Shown in pieces: positions 1 through 10,226 of a DNA stretch of 64,000 nt. This DNA comes from Diplonema japonicum (lineage: Eukaryota; Euglenozoa; Diplonemea; Diplonemida; Diplonemidae), in assembly GCA_964019335.1 (NCBI GenBank), contig OZ025680.1, positions 124,001-188,000 on the forward strand, written 5' to 3'. Numbering within the stretch: the first letter of the stretch is position 1; each line of letters begins with the position of its first letter. Position numbers and translations under genes: made by a program. The notes beneath the pieces are model-generated. The model did not search any database, was not told the origin of the DNA, and saw only the letters and a list, made by a program, of their open reading frames with translations.

Positions 1-293
1 TTTCTTTTGTTGTAGGAGGGGGGGGGGGGGGGGGGGGGGGGCATTTCCTTAAAGAAAGGCACACCAATCCGAGTTCTATTTTTTTTTCCCTCTTTTTTTC
101 TTTTTTGCGTCATTCAGATAAACGCTCTAATGCCGTTTTTTTCAAAAAAAAAAAAAAAAGGCGCTAATTTTCATTTCCCCCCCCCTCTTTTTAGTCTTCT
201 TTCTTTCTAATAAAAAAAACTTTTCCATTTTTTTTTTTTTCTTCGTGTCGCCAGGTATGCATCACAAAGGAACACGCATACACACAAGAAGAA

Positions 294-335
294 GAGACAT
301 TTAAGGGTACCTGCGGTATGTGGCAGGACGCCTGA
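294..335. repeat. 42-bp direct repeat, copy 1
   Basis: The segment beginning gagacatttaagggtacc and ending ggcaggacgcctga is repeated exactly at 963-1004, 669 bp away. Both copies follow an A-rich tract and precede another. The opening agagacattta also occurs near 23600 in a different context. Its nature is unknown. Confidence 0.85.
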
Positions 336-927
336 CAAAAAAAGGTAGCATTGCTTTAAATACCCCTTTTCCTGCCTTTTCCCATTGGGAATAGGAGAAA
401 TGAAAAATAATTCTTTATGACAATATGTCTTTTGTTGTTCGCACGAGCAAAAAAGCTGCGAAAATTTTTTTGCTCGGCACAAGTTGCATATGGTTATGAA
501 ATCATTTTTTGAAAGATAAATATTTGTAACAAAAAAAAAAAAACTTTTTTTTTTCTTTCCCCCCTTTATCTCCACCATTTCTTATTTGTGCTCTCCATAT
601 GGATGCTCCCTTTTTTTTAAAAAAAAAGAAAATAAAAGAAAAAAAAAATACTCGTAAAAGCCCAGGACGCAAAGTGGCAGGGGGTAAAAATATATTATAT
701 ATAAAAAAAAAAAAAATGCTAAAGGTGATGGTACTACGGAGGTCGAGTTACTTTCTTTTTTTCTGCTCCTGTAATGCCTCAAAAAGGGAAATATTATTGG
801 TGTATATTAGGAAAAGAGGGGTATAAAAAGGAACTATATCCCCATAAGTGTAAAAGGGACATGTGTCTTTTTGTTGTTGGTGAAAAACAAAGGGGAGGGG
901 GGATAAAGCTATTTGCGTGCTGAAAAG

Positions 928-962
<35 letters not shown>

Positions 963-965
<3 letters not shown>

Positions 966-1004
966 ACATTTAAGGGTACCTGCGGTATGTGGCAGGACGC
1001 CTGA
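963..1004. repeat. 42-bp direct repeat, copy 2
   Basis: Exact second copy of the sequence at 294-335, in the same orientation. It sits directly after a run of more than 30 A residues. No coding potential is evident. Confidence 0.85.
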
Positions 1005-2509
1005 ATAAAAAAAATATAAAAAAAAAAGGATTCCTACCAGAGAGAGAATCAAGGCTTACTAGCCTTTTTATTGAAACGTGTAAAAAGAAGAAAGAAAGAA
1101 AAAAAAAAGAAGAAAAAAAAATTTCAACTTTTTTTTGCAGGTAGGAATACTATATCCTTTTGTGTATTTTCCCCATTCCACCCCCCCCCCCCCCCCCCCT
1201 CTCCTACTTGTCTCGTTCCATTTCCATTTTTTTTTATGCAGGTTAAAGCTTTCCGTAATAAAAGAAGGGAGAAAAAATATAAAAAAAATATCCCTTGTTT
1301 TTTTTTTTTTTTTTTTTATAGCCATACTTTCCCCCTAGTCACACTTCAACAACTCTACTCTGGGGAGGGAGGAGCGGGGATTGGGGGAAAAATGGGGGAT
1401 GGAATCACAGGGGAGAAGGGAATTAAAAGTTTAATATTAAGGTGGAAAAAAATGGGAAAGGAGGGGGGAGAAAAAAAATAAAAAATAAAAAAAAAAAGGA
1501 GGGAAAACTGAGAGAGAGGGAAAGGGGGCAATCGTGGAGCGTAATAGGTAGGGGGTAACTAGAGGGGGAAACTGGATATCAGACTTTTAATGCCTATTAG
1601 TTTAAAAAGAAAAGGGGGAAAAAAAGGGGGGGGAATTTGTGTACCGGGAAGTATTTCTTTTCTTCTTCTTCTTTGAAATCACAAATGATAAAAAGAAACA
1701 GAACCCTCGGTTTTCTTAAAAAAGTAGAACTTTTTTTTTTTTTGAGAAACCAGTCTCGGAGAAGGGTGGGGATAAAAAAAGGGAAGAGAACGAGAGAAGA
1801 AAATCGTGTGTGTGTGCGCTTTGAGGCGTGGAGCGTAAAGGATTTGTTCATTCTTTTCTTTTTCAGAACTTTTTTTTTTTTTTTTAAAACAAGCAAAAAA
1901 AAAAAAATTGCTATCGAAACGTACCTGTGGAGAAAAGGGGGGAATGTTTTCTTCCCGGGTTAAAACCCAAGTCAAAACAAATTTAAAAAAAAAAAAGAAG
2001 AATTTTTTTCCCCCTCACTTTAGTTTTTTTTTTGGCAACCCATTCAACTTATAATACATGAGTTCGCCAGTGCCCTGAAAAGGAAAAAAAAAAAAATCAT
2101 TTAGGGGGCGGGGGAGAAACTGAAACTGAAATCTAAGGGTACACGTAACTGGTTAGAAGGGAAAAAAAAGAAACAGAAAACGGAATTGCCTTTTCTATTT
2201 TTTTTCTTCTTTTTTTTGAACCTCCTAGGGAAACAGGAAGAATACAAAAGGGGGGAAAGAAAAAAAGAAAACGTGTGTTTGGGTTTGGCCGCATTTCGTG
2301 CGACCGTCTGGCTCGAACCCTCTTTTTTTTTTTTATAAACTTTTTTTCGCCCTCCCTTTGTTTAAGAGGGAGGACGGAGGAAAATAAAAAAAAGAAGGAA
2401 AAAAAAAAAAAAAAAAAAACACGTTATTTTCTGCGAAATTGCGGGAGAAAACTAAAGAAAGAAAAAGAAAAAGAAAAAGAAAAAGGGGGAAAAAAAAAAA
2501 ATGTACGTT

Positions 2510-2545
<36 letters not shown>

Positions 2546-3047
2546 TTCTCGTAGGGCTTAAAAAACACTTCTTGTTTCGTAGAAATCTTAATCTTAAAAG
2601 AGGAACTGGTCATTGTTTGTAGGTACCGGGAGTAGAAGAAACCTGTGGAGAATATCACTACCCGTACTTTTCCAAAAAATATTCCCTTTTTGTTTAGACA
2701 AGTCAAAGACTCGTTCCTGCAAAAAAGAAAAAAAAAGGGGAGAGGAGGGGAAAAGGACCATGACCCTCTTTTTTGCCATTCTGCCAGAAAGCACCTTCCC
2801 ACAGAGAGGCACCGTTAAGAGGTTGCTCCATTCACGTGAAGCCCTCAGAAGCATAATAAAAGAAGAAGGGGAAACAGGGCAAAAAAAAAAATGAGAAGGG
2901 TTTATTTGTTTTTTTTTTTTTTTCTTCTTCCGAAAAAGTTCATTTAAAACAAGGAGCAAAGAAAAAAAAAAGTAATAAATAAGAGAAAAAAAAAGGGGGG
3001 ATGGGGGAGAAGAAGGGGGCGGATAACAATAAAAAATACCAATATAT

Positions 3048-3102
3048 ATGAGTTAAAGGAAGTCTTTGTGAGACGCCCCCTTGTTCTCATCCTCTACCTG
3101 CA
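3048..3102. repeat. Dispersed repeat, copy 1 (paired with 29403-29453)
   Basis: The phrase gagttaaaggaagtct, followed by a gag..gc core and ccttgttctca, recurs with a few substitutions near 29403-29453 in the same orientation. Both lie in gene-free DNA. It may be a short dispersed element or a relic. Confidence 0.5.
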
Positions 3103-3454
3103 TCTATCCCCCTTCAGCAGCGGCTTCTCCTTCTTCGGGTACTAATAAAGGCACTCTTTCTTTTTTTTTTTTTTAAAAAACTAAAAAGGCAACGCGATTC
3201 ATTAATCTTTTTCTTTTCTCCTTTTCTTTATTTTTATAATTGCCGTTTTTTTTTTCCTCCCCCCCTCCCCCCGTGTGTGGAATTATTTAAAAATAAAAAA
3301 ATATTTTCCCCCTTCTTTTTTTTTTTTTTTTTTTTTCAAAAACGTTGGTAAAAATAAAATAAAAATAAAAAAAAACGAATAACATAGTATCCAGGGTTAA
3401 CCGATCACCCGCGGGTTTTTAATTACAATCGGGTTTTAAATTGACGTCAAATGA

Positions 3455-4035
3455 AAGGCGAGCATGCAACCATGCTTAAAACCCTTCGTTTCATCCCCCG
3501 GGCCCCCCAGATACACAAAGCCGACCCCAGGGAGCATCAAAATGACATAGAAAAGGATTATTTTCCCGAAAAGCTGGTGCTTCCCTGTTTCAGGCAGGAT
3601 CCTAATTGGGAGCGAAATCAAAAGTCAATAATTAAAACGGGAGGAGAGCACGCAACCATGCATATAATAACCCTTTTATTCGTCCCCCGGGCCCCCCAGA
3701 TACACAAAGCCGACCCCAGGGAGCATCAAAACGACTTAGAAAAGGATTATTTTCCCGAAAAGCTGTTTTTTCGCTTTTTTTGGCGGGTTTTCTTCTTTTT
3801 TCTGTTTAAATAGGAGCGAAATCAAAAATCAATAATTAGAACGGGAGGAGAGCATGCAACCATACTTATAACCCTTCTATTCGTCTCCCGGACCTCCCAG
3901 GTACACAACGCCTGCATCGAAACAACTTAGAAAAGGATTATTTTCCCGAAAATCGGCATTCTCCCTGTTTTTGGCGGGTTTTTAACTGGGCACGAAAGTC
4001 AATAATGAAAAACATTGAAACTTGAACGGGAAGTA
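3455..4035. repeat. Three tandem units of about 190 bp inside the TIR element
   Basis: Units begin near 3457, 3643 and 3847 with gagcatgcaacc-like starts and share cccgggccccccagatacac and aggattattttcccgaaaa. Units 1 and 2 are the most similar; unit 3 has diverged. The spacing is about 186 and 204 bp, and a fourth partial start appears near 4030. Apparent plus-strand frames across the array simply repeat the same peptide and are not convincing genes. Confidence 0.8.
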
Positions 4036-4206
4036 GCAACGCACAAAGTAAGGGGGCGCCTTGAAAAGCTCCATGGGACACACGGAAGCGTGCCCGTTGA
4101 GGCAGGATGTTCACCCACAGAGAACTGAATGCACGCACACAGCGATGAACGCACAATTTCTTACCTCCCTGCTTGCAACCCGGCGTGCCTGAGAACGTGG
4201 TGCCTG

Positions 4207-4620
4207 TCAGACGAAGACAGAGCACCACCGATGTCCTGGTTCAGGTACAAGAACAACAGCTGCCTTCGTACGTCTGGTGCCCCTGGACGGTTCCGAAAGA
4301 GTTTCGACAGACACCACGGAGAAGAATCTGTCGATGGCGGGGTTTCGGGTCACAAGGTTAGTGAAAACGATGTGCTCCGGCGTATCTTCCGCAGGTACGG
4401 TTTTGGGAGGTGCGTCTTGGAGTGTAGGCTGGCTTAGCACCCTCAACTGAGCCGCTGAGTTCTTCACCTCCACCGTTTGTGAAGGGGTGCGCGCCCCCGC
4501 TTCTTTACTTCCGGGCTTGCGTTATCGGTGTCCTCCCCACCGTTCTTAGCCTTGTCAGCAGCGATCCTGCTAGCAAGTGTGCCCTTGGTGCCGTAGGAGC
4601 TTAATTTCCTCCTTTTGGCA
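4207..4620 (-). pseudogene. Degenerate coding-like fragment inside the TIR element
   Basis: On the minus strand two overlapping frames show biased, protein-like composition: one rich in Lys/Arg upstream of about 4480, and another (4207-4473) that lacks a clear start and is in a different frame. No ATG-initiated frame joins them and no family is recognised. It may be a captured host-gene fragment or the worn remains of the element's own gene. Confidence that it was ever a gene is low. Confidence 0.3.
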
Positions 4621-5028
4621 TGGGCCACCAGTTGTATAAAAAAGTACCAGTTTTTTCAAAACTGCATTTAAGGCCTTAAATAAGGCTCTATTTTGGGTTT
4701 TAATGGCTGGAATGGGCTCAGATCGTCAAAATAGGGTTTTTGAAAAAAAAAAATTTGAGCATGGTCTTGGTATTTTTTGCCAGAAATATGGGTTTTGGAT
4801 CGATCAAACCGATCCGAAATGAGAAAAAAACCGATCATAAACCGATCAGACCGATCCGAAATTAAAAAAAAACCGATCAAACCGATCCGAAATTAGAAAA
4901 AAACCGATCATTAACCCGACTGTGATCGAAAATCTAAAATTGCTCGGGTCGGGTTTCAAAACCCGAAGGTGATCGGTTAACCCTGGACACTATGGAATAA
5001 AAAAATAAAACAAAATAAAATAAAATTC

Positions 5029-6131
5029 TTACTCAAGATCAAGTTCCAAACTGTTAAGAATCCGCTTAACATCCTCGGAGCCCTCCAGATCAGTGTTCAG
5101 GGTGTGAGGGTCGACTGGTTCCGGAGCAGCAAACGAAGAAGAAAGATCTACCCTGGAGAGCATCGGCCCGAACGAGTGGCAAGAATCATGAGGGGAGTCA
5201 GTGTAGGTGAGCCATGAGGAGGCCTCATGCGAAGAATTCGTATCAGAGCCCGAACGGTCTTCGTCATCAAGAGTGCTCACGGAAAGCGACCCATGAGTAT
5301 CAGCCTTCCCCAAGGGCACGCCGAGGACAGCGCTGTTCCGGCTGTTGCTCCAACCACTGTGCGAAGAGCATCTTGTTTTCAAAGCTTTTGACTTGAGATA
5401 CTTCTCCCTTGAGATGTGGAGCTGCTGGCAGCGTGTCCCACCGCTGCACATTCCTCTGTTTGAGAACTGAGTGCACAGCAGTACAGGCTTTCCGTTCCTC
5501 TTCCTGTACACCTCCTTGGCGTAGCCCGGTTCGATCTCGCTGTACTTGAAGGAGAGCACGTCGTGCCTGTTGTCGCTCATGTCCATCGCAAGCACTTCCG
5601 ACACGTACGCCTTCTTGTCTGCGTGGTACAGGTTCCTCAGCGTCTCGATCATCACGTAATCGCCATGGATCTGCAGGCACTTCTCCCTCATGTTGCACTT
5701 CTGTTGTTGGAATTTCATGCAAATCTGCGCCCGACGACCTGTTCTGTTGTTCACGTGCGTCTCAAGACCTTTTTTTTTTTCTTTTTTTTTTTTTTTTTCC
5801 CCTGTTATATATATACCGCTTGTCTTCTCCAGCATATGGATCGGAAGGTAGTAAATGCGCTCGTTCCACGGATCGCAGCACTGCACTACTGTGCCTTGCT
5901 CAGAAGGGTTGTAGTGCAGGGAGATCGCTTGGTGGTTGCCTGTAAGGGAAGTTTTGTTGTGTTGGCCATGGTACCTTTCGTGTCCACAAATGTTGCGAAA
6001 TCCTGGCCCACAGGTGTTTGCCTGTGGACCCTGTGTCCGTGGTGCTGCTGCTGGTAGCCACCTTGGTGCCCACCATGGTGGTGGTGGTGTCCCATCCCCA
6101 TGTGGTTGTTGTGGTTGCTGTTGTGGTACAT
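5029..6131 (-). CDS. CCCH zinc-finger RNA-binding protein
   Basis: Predicted 339-residue protein from three coding exons: 5975-6131, 5817-5939 and 5029-5768, with introns of 35 nt (5940-5974) and 48 nt (5769-5816). A further 41-nt intron (6132-6172, GTATGT donor) lies directly upstream of the ATG and implies a short untranslated exon at about 6173-6192. The N-terminus is His/Gln/Asn rich, followed by a compact segment beginning FATFVDTKG. Two CCCH fingers follow, C-x7-C-x5-C-x3-H and C-x8-C-x5-C-x3-H, separated by about 60 residues. The tail is Ser-rich and acidic. Such proteins usually bind mRNA and, in Euglenozoa, control mRNA stability or translation; that role is inferred. Intron 2 is in frame without stops, so unspliced translation would insert a Lys-rich run. 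Confidence 0.8.
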
Positions 6132-6266
6132 CTGTGGGATATTTTTTGTTTTTTTTTTGTTTTTTAACATACCTTTGCTTTGCTGCGAGTTGCTTTTTTT
6201 TTTTTTTTCTTTTTAAAGGGGGAAAAGAGAAAGTCTAAAAAGAAATCGTTAAAAAAAAAGAAAAAA

Positions 6267-6268
<2 letters not shown>

Positions 6269-6302
<34 letters not shown>
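6269..6302. repeat. (TG)n microsatellite
   Basis: About 17 TG dinucleotides lie between the CCCH gene and the p30 gene. On the coding strand it reads (CA)n within the region expected to hold the CCCH gene's leader or processing signals. Confidence 0.95.
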
Positions 6303-6304
<2 letters not shown>

Positions 6305-6400
6305 GAGTGTCCTGTAGGCAGGGGCTGGTAAAATCAGAAGGAGAATAAAAGAAAGAAAAAAAAATGAGTAACAGTGTTTTTTCCACCCCTCCCCCCCGCC

Positions 6401-7351
6401 TCACTTTTTCACCACCTTCTTTGCGACGATTGTTTTTTTTACGATTTTCTGCTTTTTCTTAGGGGGCTGCGACACGGCCTCCCGTCGTGGTGCGGGCGTA
6501 TCACTATCGCTGTCGGAAAACGAAGCTTTGCTTTTGGGCTTTTCGGGGATCGGAGCAAGGGCGACCTCCCCACCACCGGTTGTCTCACTATCGCTGTCGG
6601 AAAACGAAGCCTTGCTTTTGGGCTTTTCGGGGATCGGAGAAACATTCTGCTCCTCGTCCTTGCCTTTAACAACGGGCTTGTTCTTCAGACGCTCGTAAGC
6701 AAGCTGTGCCTCACGATTTGTTTTTTCTTGGGCTTGTTTGGGGCTGACGGCAAGAACACCATATTTGGATTCCTTGTTGCGGATAACGGTGGTGAGGTGA
6801 AGATTTGTTTCGCGCAGCACGGTGGTAGCCTTGGGGAAGGGAAGCCCGCCAAGCGTCAGGAGATTGGCCATGTCAGGTGGTCGGCGGAGCTGGTAGGCCG
6901 ACGACGCCGAAGATGAAATTAACAAATTCTTCCCATTTGTGTATTTCACAAACTGTTTTAACATGTCAATAAAAGCCTGTCTTGTGTAACGTGATGACAC
7001 GGCTGGTGCGAGGAGGACCTCGAACACCTTGTTGGTTGTTAAACCTTTTTTAATGCTCCGCTCAGATGCCGCATTAACCCTCCCTTCAAAGGTCTCCCCT
7101 ATCGTCACTATGTCGATTTCACCGTGTTCGCAGGCTGCTCGGAGCTCGTCTCCATTTCTAACAGCGCAGCTTCTCAAGCTGTAATTTGTATTGCTTGTTT
7201 GCCCGCTTGCAATCTCATCCAAATTCTCATAGTGCCTTCTGGTATATGATTTGTTCTTTCCCTTCTCTCTGTTCACAATTACATAATCTGCCCACCCCAT
7301 CTCTTTGCATTCCTTTCCTGCTTCTTCGGTCTTTATAAACCATTCGATCAT
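6401..7351 (-). CDS. RPP30: RNase P/MRP protein subunit p30 (RPP30/Rpp1 family)
   Basis: 316-residue protein, single exon, ATG at 7351. The central segment matches the family's TIM-barrel signatures: VFEVLLAPAVSSRYTRQAFI, then GKNLLISSSASS, then LRRPPDMANLLTLGGLP, corresponding to the conserved 'sSgA...lRsPyDvaNL..lfGl' block. The usual first strand at the N-terminus (a short FxDL motif) is weak or missing. The C-terminal 100 residues are an add-on, with two copies of PIPEKPKSKASFSDSDS and a Lys-rich end, probably nuclear or nucleolar targeting. In other eukaryotes p30 is a core subunit of RNase P and RNase MRP, which process tRNA 5' ends and pre-rRNA. Its presence suggests an RNA-based RNase P or MRP in this organism. 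Confidence 0.85.
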   Translation of the reverse strand: MIEWFIKTEEAGKECKEMGWADYVIVNREKGKNKSYTRRHYENLDEIASGQTSNTNYSLRSCAVRNGDELRAACEHGEIDIVTIGETFEGRVNAASERSIKKGLTTNKVFEVLLAPAVSSRYTRQAFIDMLKQFVKYTNGKNLLISSSASSAYQLRRPPDMANLLTLGGLPFPKATTVLRETNLHLTTVIRNKESKYGVLAVSPKQAQEKTNREAQLAYERLKNKPVVKGKDEEQNVSPIPEKPKSKASFSDSDSETTGGGEVALAPIPEKPKSKASFSDSDSDTPAPRREAVSQPPKKKQKIVKKTIVAKKVVKK

Positions 7352-7783
7352 TTTTTTTTTTTAATTACTCTCTCGCTTTCTTTCTGGTTGTTGATTGAAA
7401 TAGAAATGATATACAAAAATAAAATAAAATAAAAAAAAAATAAAAGAATCTGAAAATAAAAAAGGGGGGGTTTTTTTTTTCTTTTTTTTTCTTTCAATTT
7501 TTTTTTGATCTCAAGAAAAAAGATTTCTTGTTCCCCCCCCCTTTTTTTTGGTACGGTGCTCTAAGGTTCAATAAAGAATCGCTTTTTTTTTTTTCATTCA
7601 AAAATAAAAAACTTTGCGAAAAAAAAAGAAGGGGTACAAAAAAAAAAAGAATAAGAAGAAGGGAGGGGGGAAAAAAAAAGTGGTATGTTCCTTTTTTTTC
7701 TCCCCCCTCCTTCCGTTCTTCCTTTCTCCTCTTATTTTTTTTTTTCGTTGGAGGGGGGTGGGATGGGAAGAAAATCTAATTCT

Positions 7784-8824
7784 CTACTCGTACCTAGGTT
7801 GTTTTTTCGACTGTGCCATCTGCAGCGTCCAAGGAGCAACGTCCCGTAGCTGATCGTCGTCTTCAGGTTGGCTGACATAGTTGTTCCCCTGTCCCTGTCG
7901 CCCAGGGGCATTGAGGGTGATGGTGATGGGGGGTGTACAGTACTTCCTTGCAAGCATGAGCATCATGTCCTCTTCGTGCCCAGCAAACTCCCGCAGAATG
8001 GTGTCCACCTCAGGCACCTTTACCGGGTTGTGAATACTGTAAAACTGCAGCAACTGCTGCCTGTACCGTTCTTGCTTGTCAGCATGTGTGGCACCTACAG
8101 ATGTCTGGTGCTTTACCTGCTGCCCTCCATAGTTACCAGCAAGCTGGGCAACTGTAGCAGGTGAAGCAGCAGCAGGTGTTGTGGATTCGGGTTGTGCGCC
8201 TCCTGAACCTGTTTTCCCTCCAGCCAAAGCGGGCCCTACAGATGTCTTTCCTCCTGTTATCTTCTTTGCGGTGTTCGATGAGTATTGCTGGGAAGGGAGC
8301 TTCCCTGTGTTGCGGAGGTGAACTGCTTGCAGTTCTTTGTTACGTTCCAACGCGAGTTCGAAGTCGTGTGCAAGATGGTGGAGCTCTTCCTCACTTTGCT
8401 TGAGATGGTCCTTCAGCTGTTTTATGTAACTGTCTTGTTCCAGAGAGGACTGTTTTGAACGCAGGTTTTCAACCTGTGCTTGTGCCAGCTGGTTGCACAG
8501 GTTCGCCAGCGTTTCCTTCAGGGAGTTGACCTCCTCTTGGAACCGCGTGATCTCCTGCTTGTAGGCTTCCTTTTGGGTTTCCAACTCTTTTTTTTTAAGG
8601 CGTTCGAATTCCACGTTGTCCTTGATCTCCTCGAAATCTATGGCAACCTCGAACACGTTGTCGCAGTGTGGACATGACGTGGCGGTGAACGTAGGGGCAG
8701 GCTGTAGTCTCAGCTCCAGAGCATCTTGAGTCATTGGTAGCCCTTCTGTGTCCACCGCCGAGAGCGTGCCGCCTGTCGGCTGGCTTAACGGGGGACCACT
8801 ACTGAACCCCCCAACATCAGTCAT
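7784..8824 (-). CDS. Coiled-coil protein with CxxC pair and kinetoplastid-type C-terminal helix
   Basis: 346 residues, ATG at 8824, with a good trans-splice-type acceptor (AACAG at about 8865) 40 bp upstream. Residues about 50-57 hold CPHC, half of a possible zinc ribbon. Residues about 65-170 are strongly heptad-like and Glu/Lys/Gln rich, predicting a long coiled coil. A Ser/Gly/Thr-rich linker follows. Near residue 255-300 is RYRQQLLQFYSIHNP, followed by a second helix ending LMLARKYC; this helix pair resembles a motif found in many kinetoplastid cytoskeletal and uncharacterised proteins. The function is unknown; a structural or flagellar role is possible but not shown. The motif supports a euglenozoan origin. 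Confidence 0.75.
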   Translation of the reverse strand: MTDVGGFSSGPPLSQPTGGTLSAVDTEGLPMTQDALELRLQPAPTFTATSCPHCDNVFEVAIDFEEIKDNVEFERLKKKELETQKEAYKQEITRFQEEVNSLKETLANLCNQLAQAQVENLRSKQSSLEQDSYIKQLKDHLKQSEEELHHLAHDFELALERNKELQAVHLRNTGKLPSQQYSSNTAKKITGGKTSVGPALAGGKTGSGGAQPESTTPAAASPATVAQLAGNYGGQQVKHQTSVGATHADKQERYRQQLLQFYSIHNPVKVPEVDTILREFAGHEEDMMLMLARKYCTPPITITLNAPGRQGQGNNYVSQPEDDDQLRDVAPWTLQMAQSKKQPRYE

Positions 8825-8864
8825 TTTCCTTCTCGCAAACCCTTTTGCCTTTTTTTTTTCCCAC

Positions 8865-8880
8865 CTGTTGAAAAATATAG
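8865..8880 (-). promoter_or_regulatory. Predicted spliced-leader acceptor for the coiled-coil gene
   Basis: On the coding strand a short T-rich tract is followed by CAACAG, with the first ATG about 40 nt downstream and no intervening ATG. This is the layout of a trans-splice acceptor; the spliced leader itself is not in this window. Confidence 0.45.
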
Positions 8881-9122
8881 AGGAGAAGAAAGTATTTAAA
8901 AAAAAAAAAAATAGAGGGAGGTTGTGTGTGTGTTTTCTCCCGTGTGAAACTTTTCACTGGAAAAAAAAAGTTTTTTTTTTTCCCCTCATTCAAAAATTGC
9001 AATCCCTTTCGTTTTTTTTTTTTTTTTTTTTTTTCTTTCTTTTTTTTTCCCCCCTGCTGGTTGGTCCATCTCGGGAGACGACGGAGAACAACAACAAAGG
9101 GAAGAGAAAACCACCAAAAGAC

Positions 9123-9153
<31 letters not shown>

Positions 9154-9178
9154 CCCCTCAACAAAAAAATAATTGTGG

Positions 9179-9218
<40 letters not shown>

Positions 9219-9319
9219 GGAGAATAATACCAAATAATTGCGACGGAGTGGCAAATTTGCGGCTCTCAAAAAAGATTCATGACGGAGAACAGGGAACGAA
9301 CATTGGAAAAAGGGGAAAA
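8881..9319. other. Gene-free, homopolymer-rich spacer
   Basis: No gene seen. It holds poly-T and poly-A tracts (for example a 30-A run near 9121-9151) and a (GA)n microsatellite at about 9184-9213. Confidence 0.7.
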
Positions 9320-10047
9320 CACTGTTCACGGTAAGCAAATAACTTTTTTCCACCGTTTCCTTAAACCTAATTTTTTTTTTCCACCAAGTACGGTAACTAC
9401 AACTTTTTTTCCACCGTTACTGTAACCACCAAGTTTTTCCTTTATGCAACTACACACTTTTTCCCCACCAAACACGGTAACCTGTATCATTTTTATGCCT
9501 GATTAGGGTTTGGGAAAGAATTTTTGAGGAGTGACTGGGACTGAACCCAACCAGTTGAGAAATGCAGGTTGCAGCATTATGCCCAACCTTTCTCTAGTTG
9601 CTGCACATGTTTTTTTTCTCCCTCTCACTCCGCTTCCTCTTCGCCGGCCTGCCTATTTGTGACTTTGTCATGATTGGTGGCCCGAGGTCATCCTTCACGT
9701 TTTCACAGGCAGCTGGGGGTGGGCACAAAAAGAATCCAAAATTTCAAAAAACTAAAAATGAGAACAATGGGAGAGTGGAAAAAAAGTTCTGGGTTACCGT
9801 GGATGGTGGAAAAAAAAGTTATGGGTTACCGTACTTGGTGGAAAAAAAGTTCCAACATACATGGTTTAGTGGAAATAAGTTTAGGTTACCGTGGACAGTG
9901 GAAACTTTATTTAAAAAAACCGTTTTGGTGTAAAAAAAAATTATGATTACCGTACTTGGTGGAAAAAAAGTTCCAAGTTACCGTGAATAGAGGTAAAAAT
10001 TCTGCTTACAGTACTTGGTGGAAAAAAGTTATTTACCGTGAACGGTG
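9320..10047. mobile_element. Foldback-like element with arms made of tandem repeats
   Basis: The left arm (about 9320-9490) consists of units such as cacggtaa...cttttttccaccg, and the right arm (about 9780-10047) of their inverse, for example ggttaccgtacttggtgg followed by an A run and agtt. The outermost 15 bp are inverted copies with one mismatch: cactgttcacggtaa at 9320-9334 and ttaccgtgaacggtg at 10033-10047. Each arm is thus an array of diverged 30-50-bp units, and the arms face each other across about 290 bp of unique sequence (9490-9780) without a recognisable gene. This is the architecture of foldback transposons. No clear target-site duplication could be fixed because the flanks are A/T runs. 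Confidence 0.65.
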
Positions 10048-10111
10048 TTTTTCTCTTGGAAACAAAAAAAAAAAGAAAAAAAAAGGAACACACACAAGAA
10101 AAATTAAGAAA

Positions 10112-10149
<38 letters not shown>

Positions 10150-10158
10150 AAAAAAATC

Positions 10159-10190
<32 letters not shown>

Positions 10191-10226
10191 AACATAGTCA
10201 AATTTTCTTTTTATATTCTGCGGCAA

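Larger units (their letters stand above)
1..3376. other. Homopolymer-rich gene-free segment
   Basis: No convincing gene on either strand. The segment is made of long A, T, G and C runs (for example a G run at about 18-41 and a C run near 1181-1199). Open frames here are translations of homopolymers (poly-Phe, poly-Lys) and show no domain. It contains two exact copies of a roughly 42-bp sequence at 294-335 and 963-1004, and one member of another dispersed repeat near 3048-3100, both listed separately. Confidence 0.7.
3383..4994. mobile_element. Non-autonomous TIR transposon-like element (1.6 kb)
   Basis: The ends form 27-bp inverted repeats with one mismatch: 3383-3409 (begins catagtatccagggttaacc) and 4968-4994 (ends aaccctggacactatg). 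Both sides are flanked by the same 6 bp, gaataa (3377-3382 and 4995-5000), which looks like a target-site duplication. Inside the right end, 4795-4915 carries repeated aaaccgatca / ccgatccgaaat units; the ccgatc core also occurs in the terminal repeat, as expected for transposase-binding subterminal repeats. Three tandem units of about 185-205 bp fill 3455-4035. A short degenerate coding-like stretch lies at about 4207-4620 on the minus strand. No transposase is visible, so mobilisation in trans is inferred. Confidence 0.8.

Noticed and set aside
18..41. G-run at the window's left end as a telomere
   Set aside because: It is a pure G homopolymer without a telomeric repeat unit, and similar runs occur throughout the window.
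207..2959. Multiple frames on both strands in the left 3 kb
   Set aside because: They are translations of A/T/G homopolymers (poly-Phe, poly-Lys), lack domains, and overlap on both strands.
5769..5816. Lys-rich linker in the CCCH protein
   Set aside because: The segment is in frame by chance but starts with GTATATATA and ends AAG; it breaks the protein only with low-complexity residues, so it is treated as a 48-nt intron.
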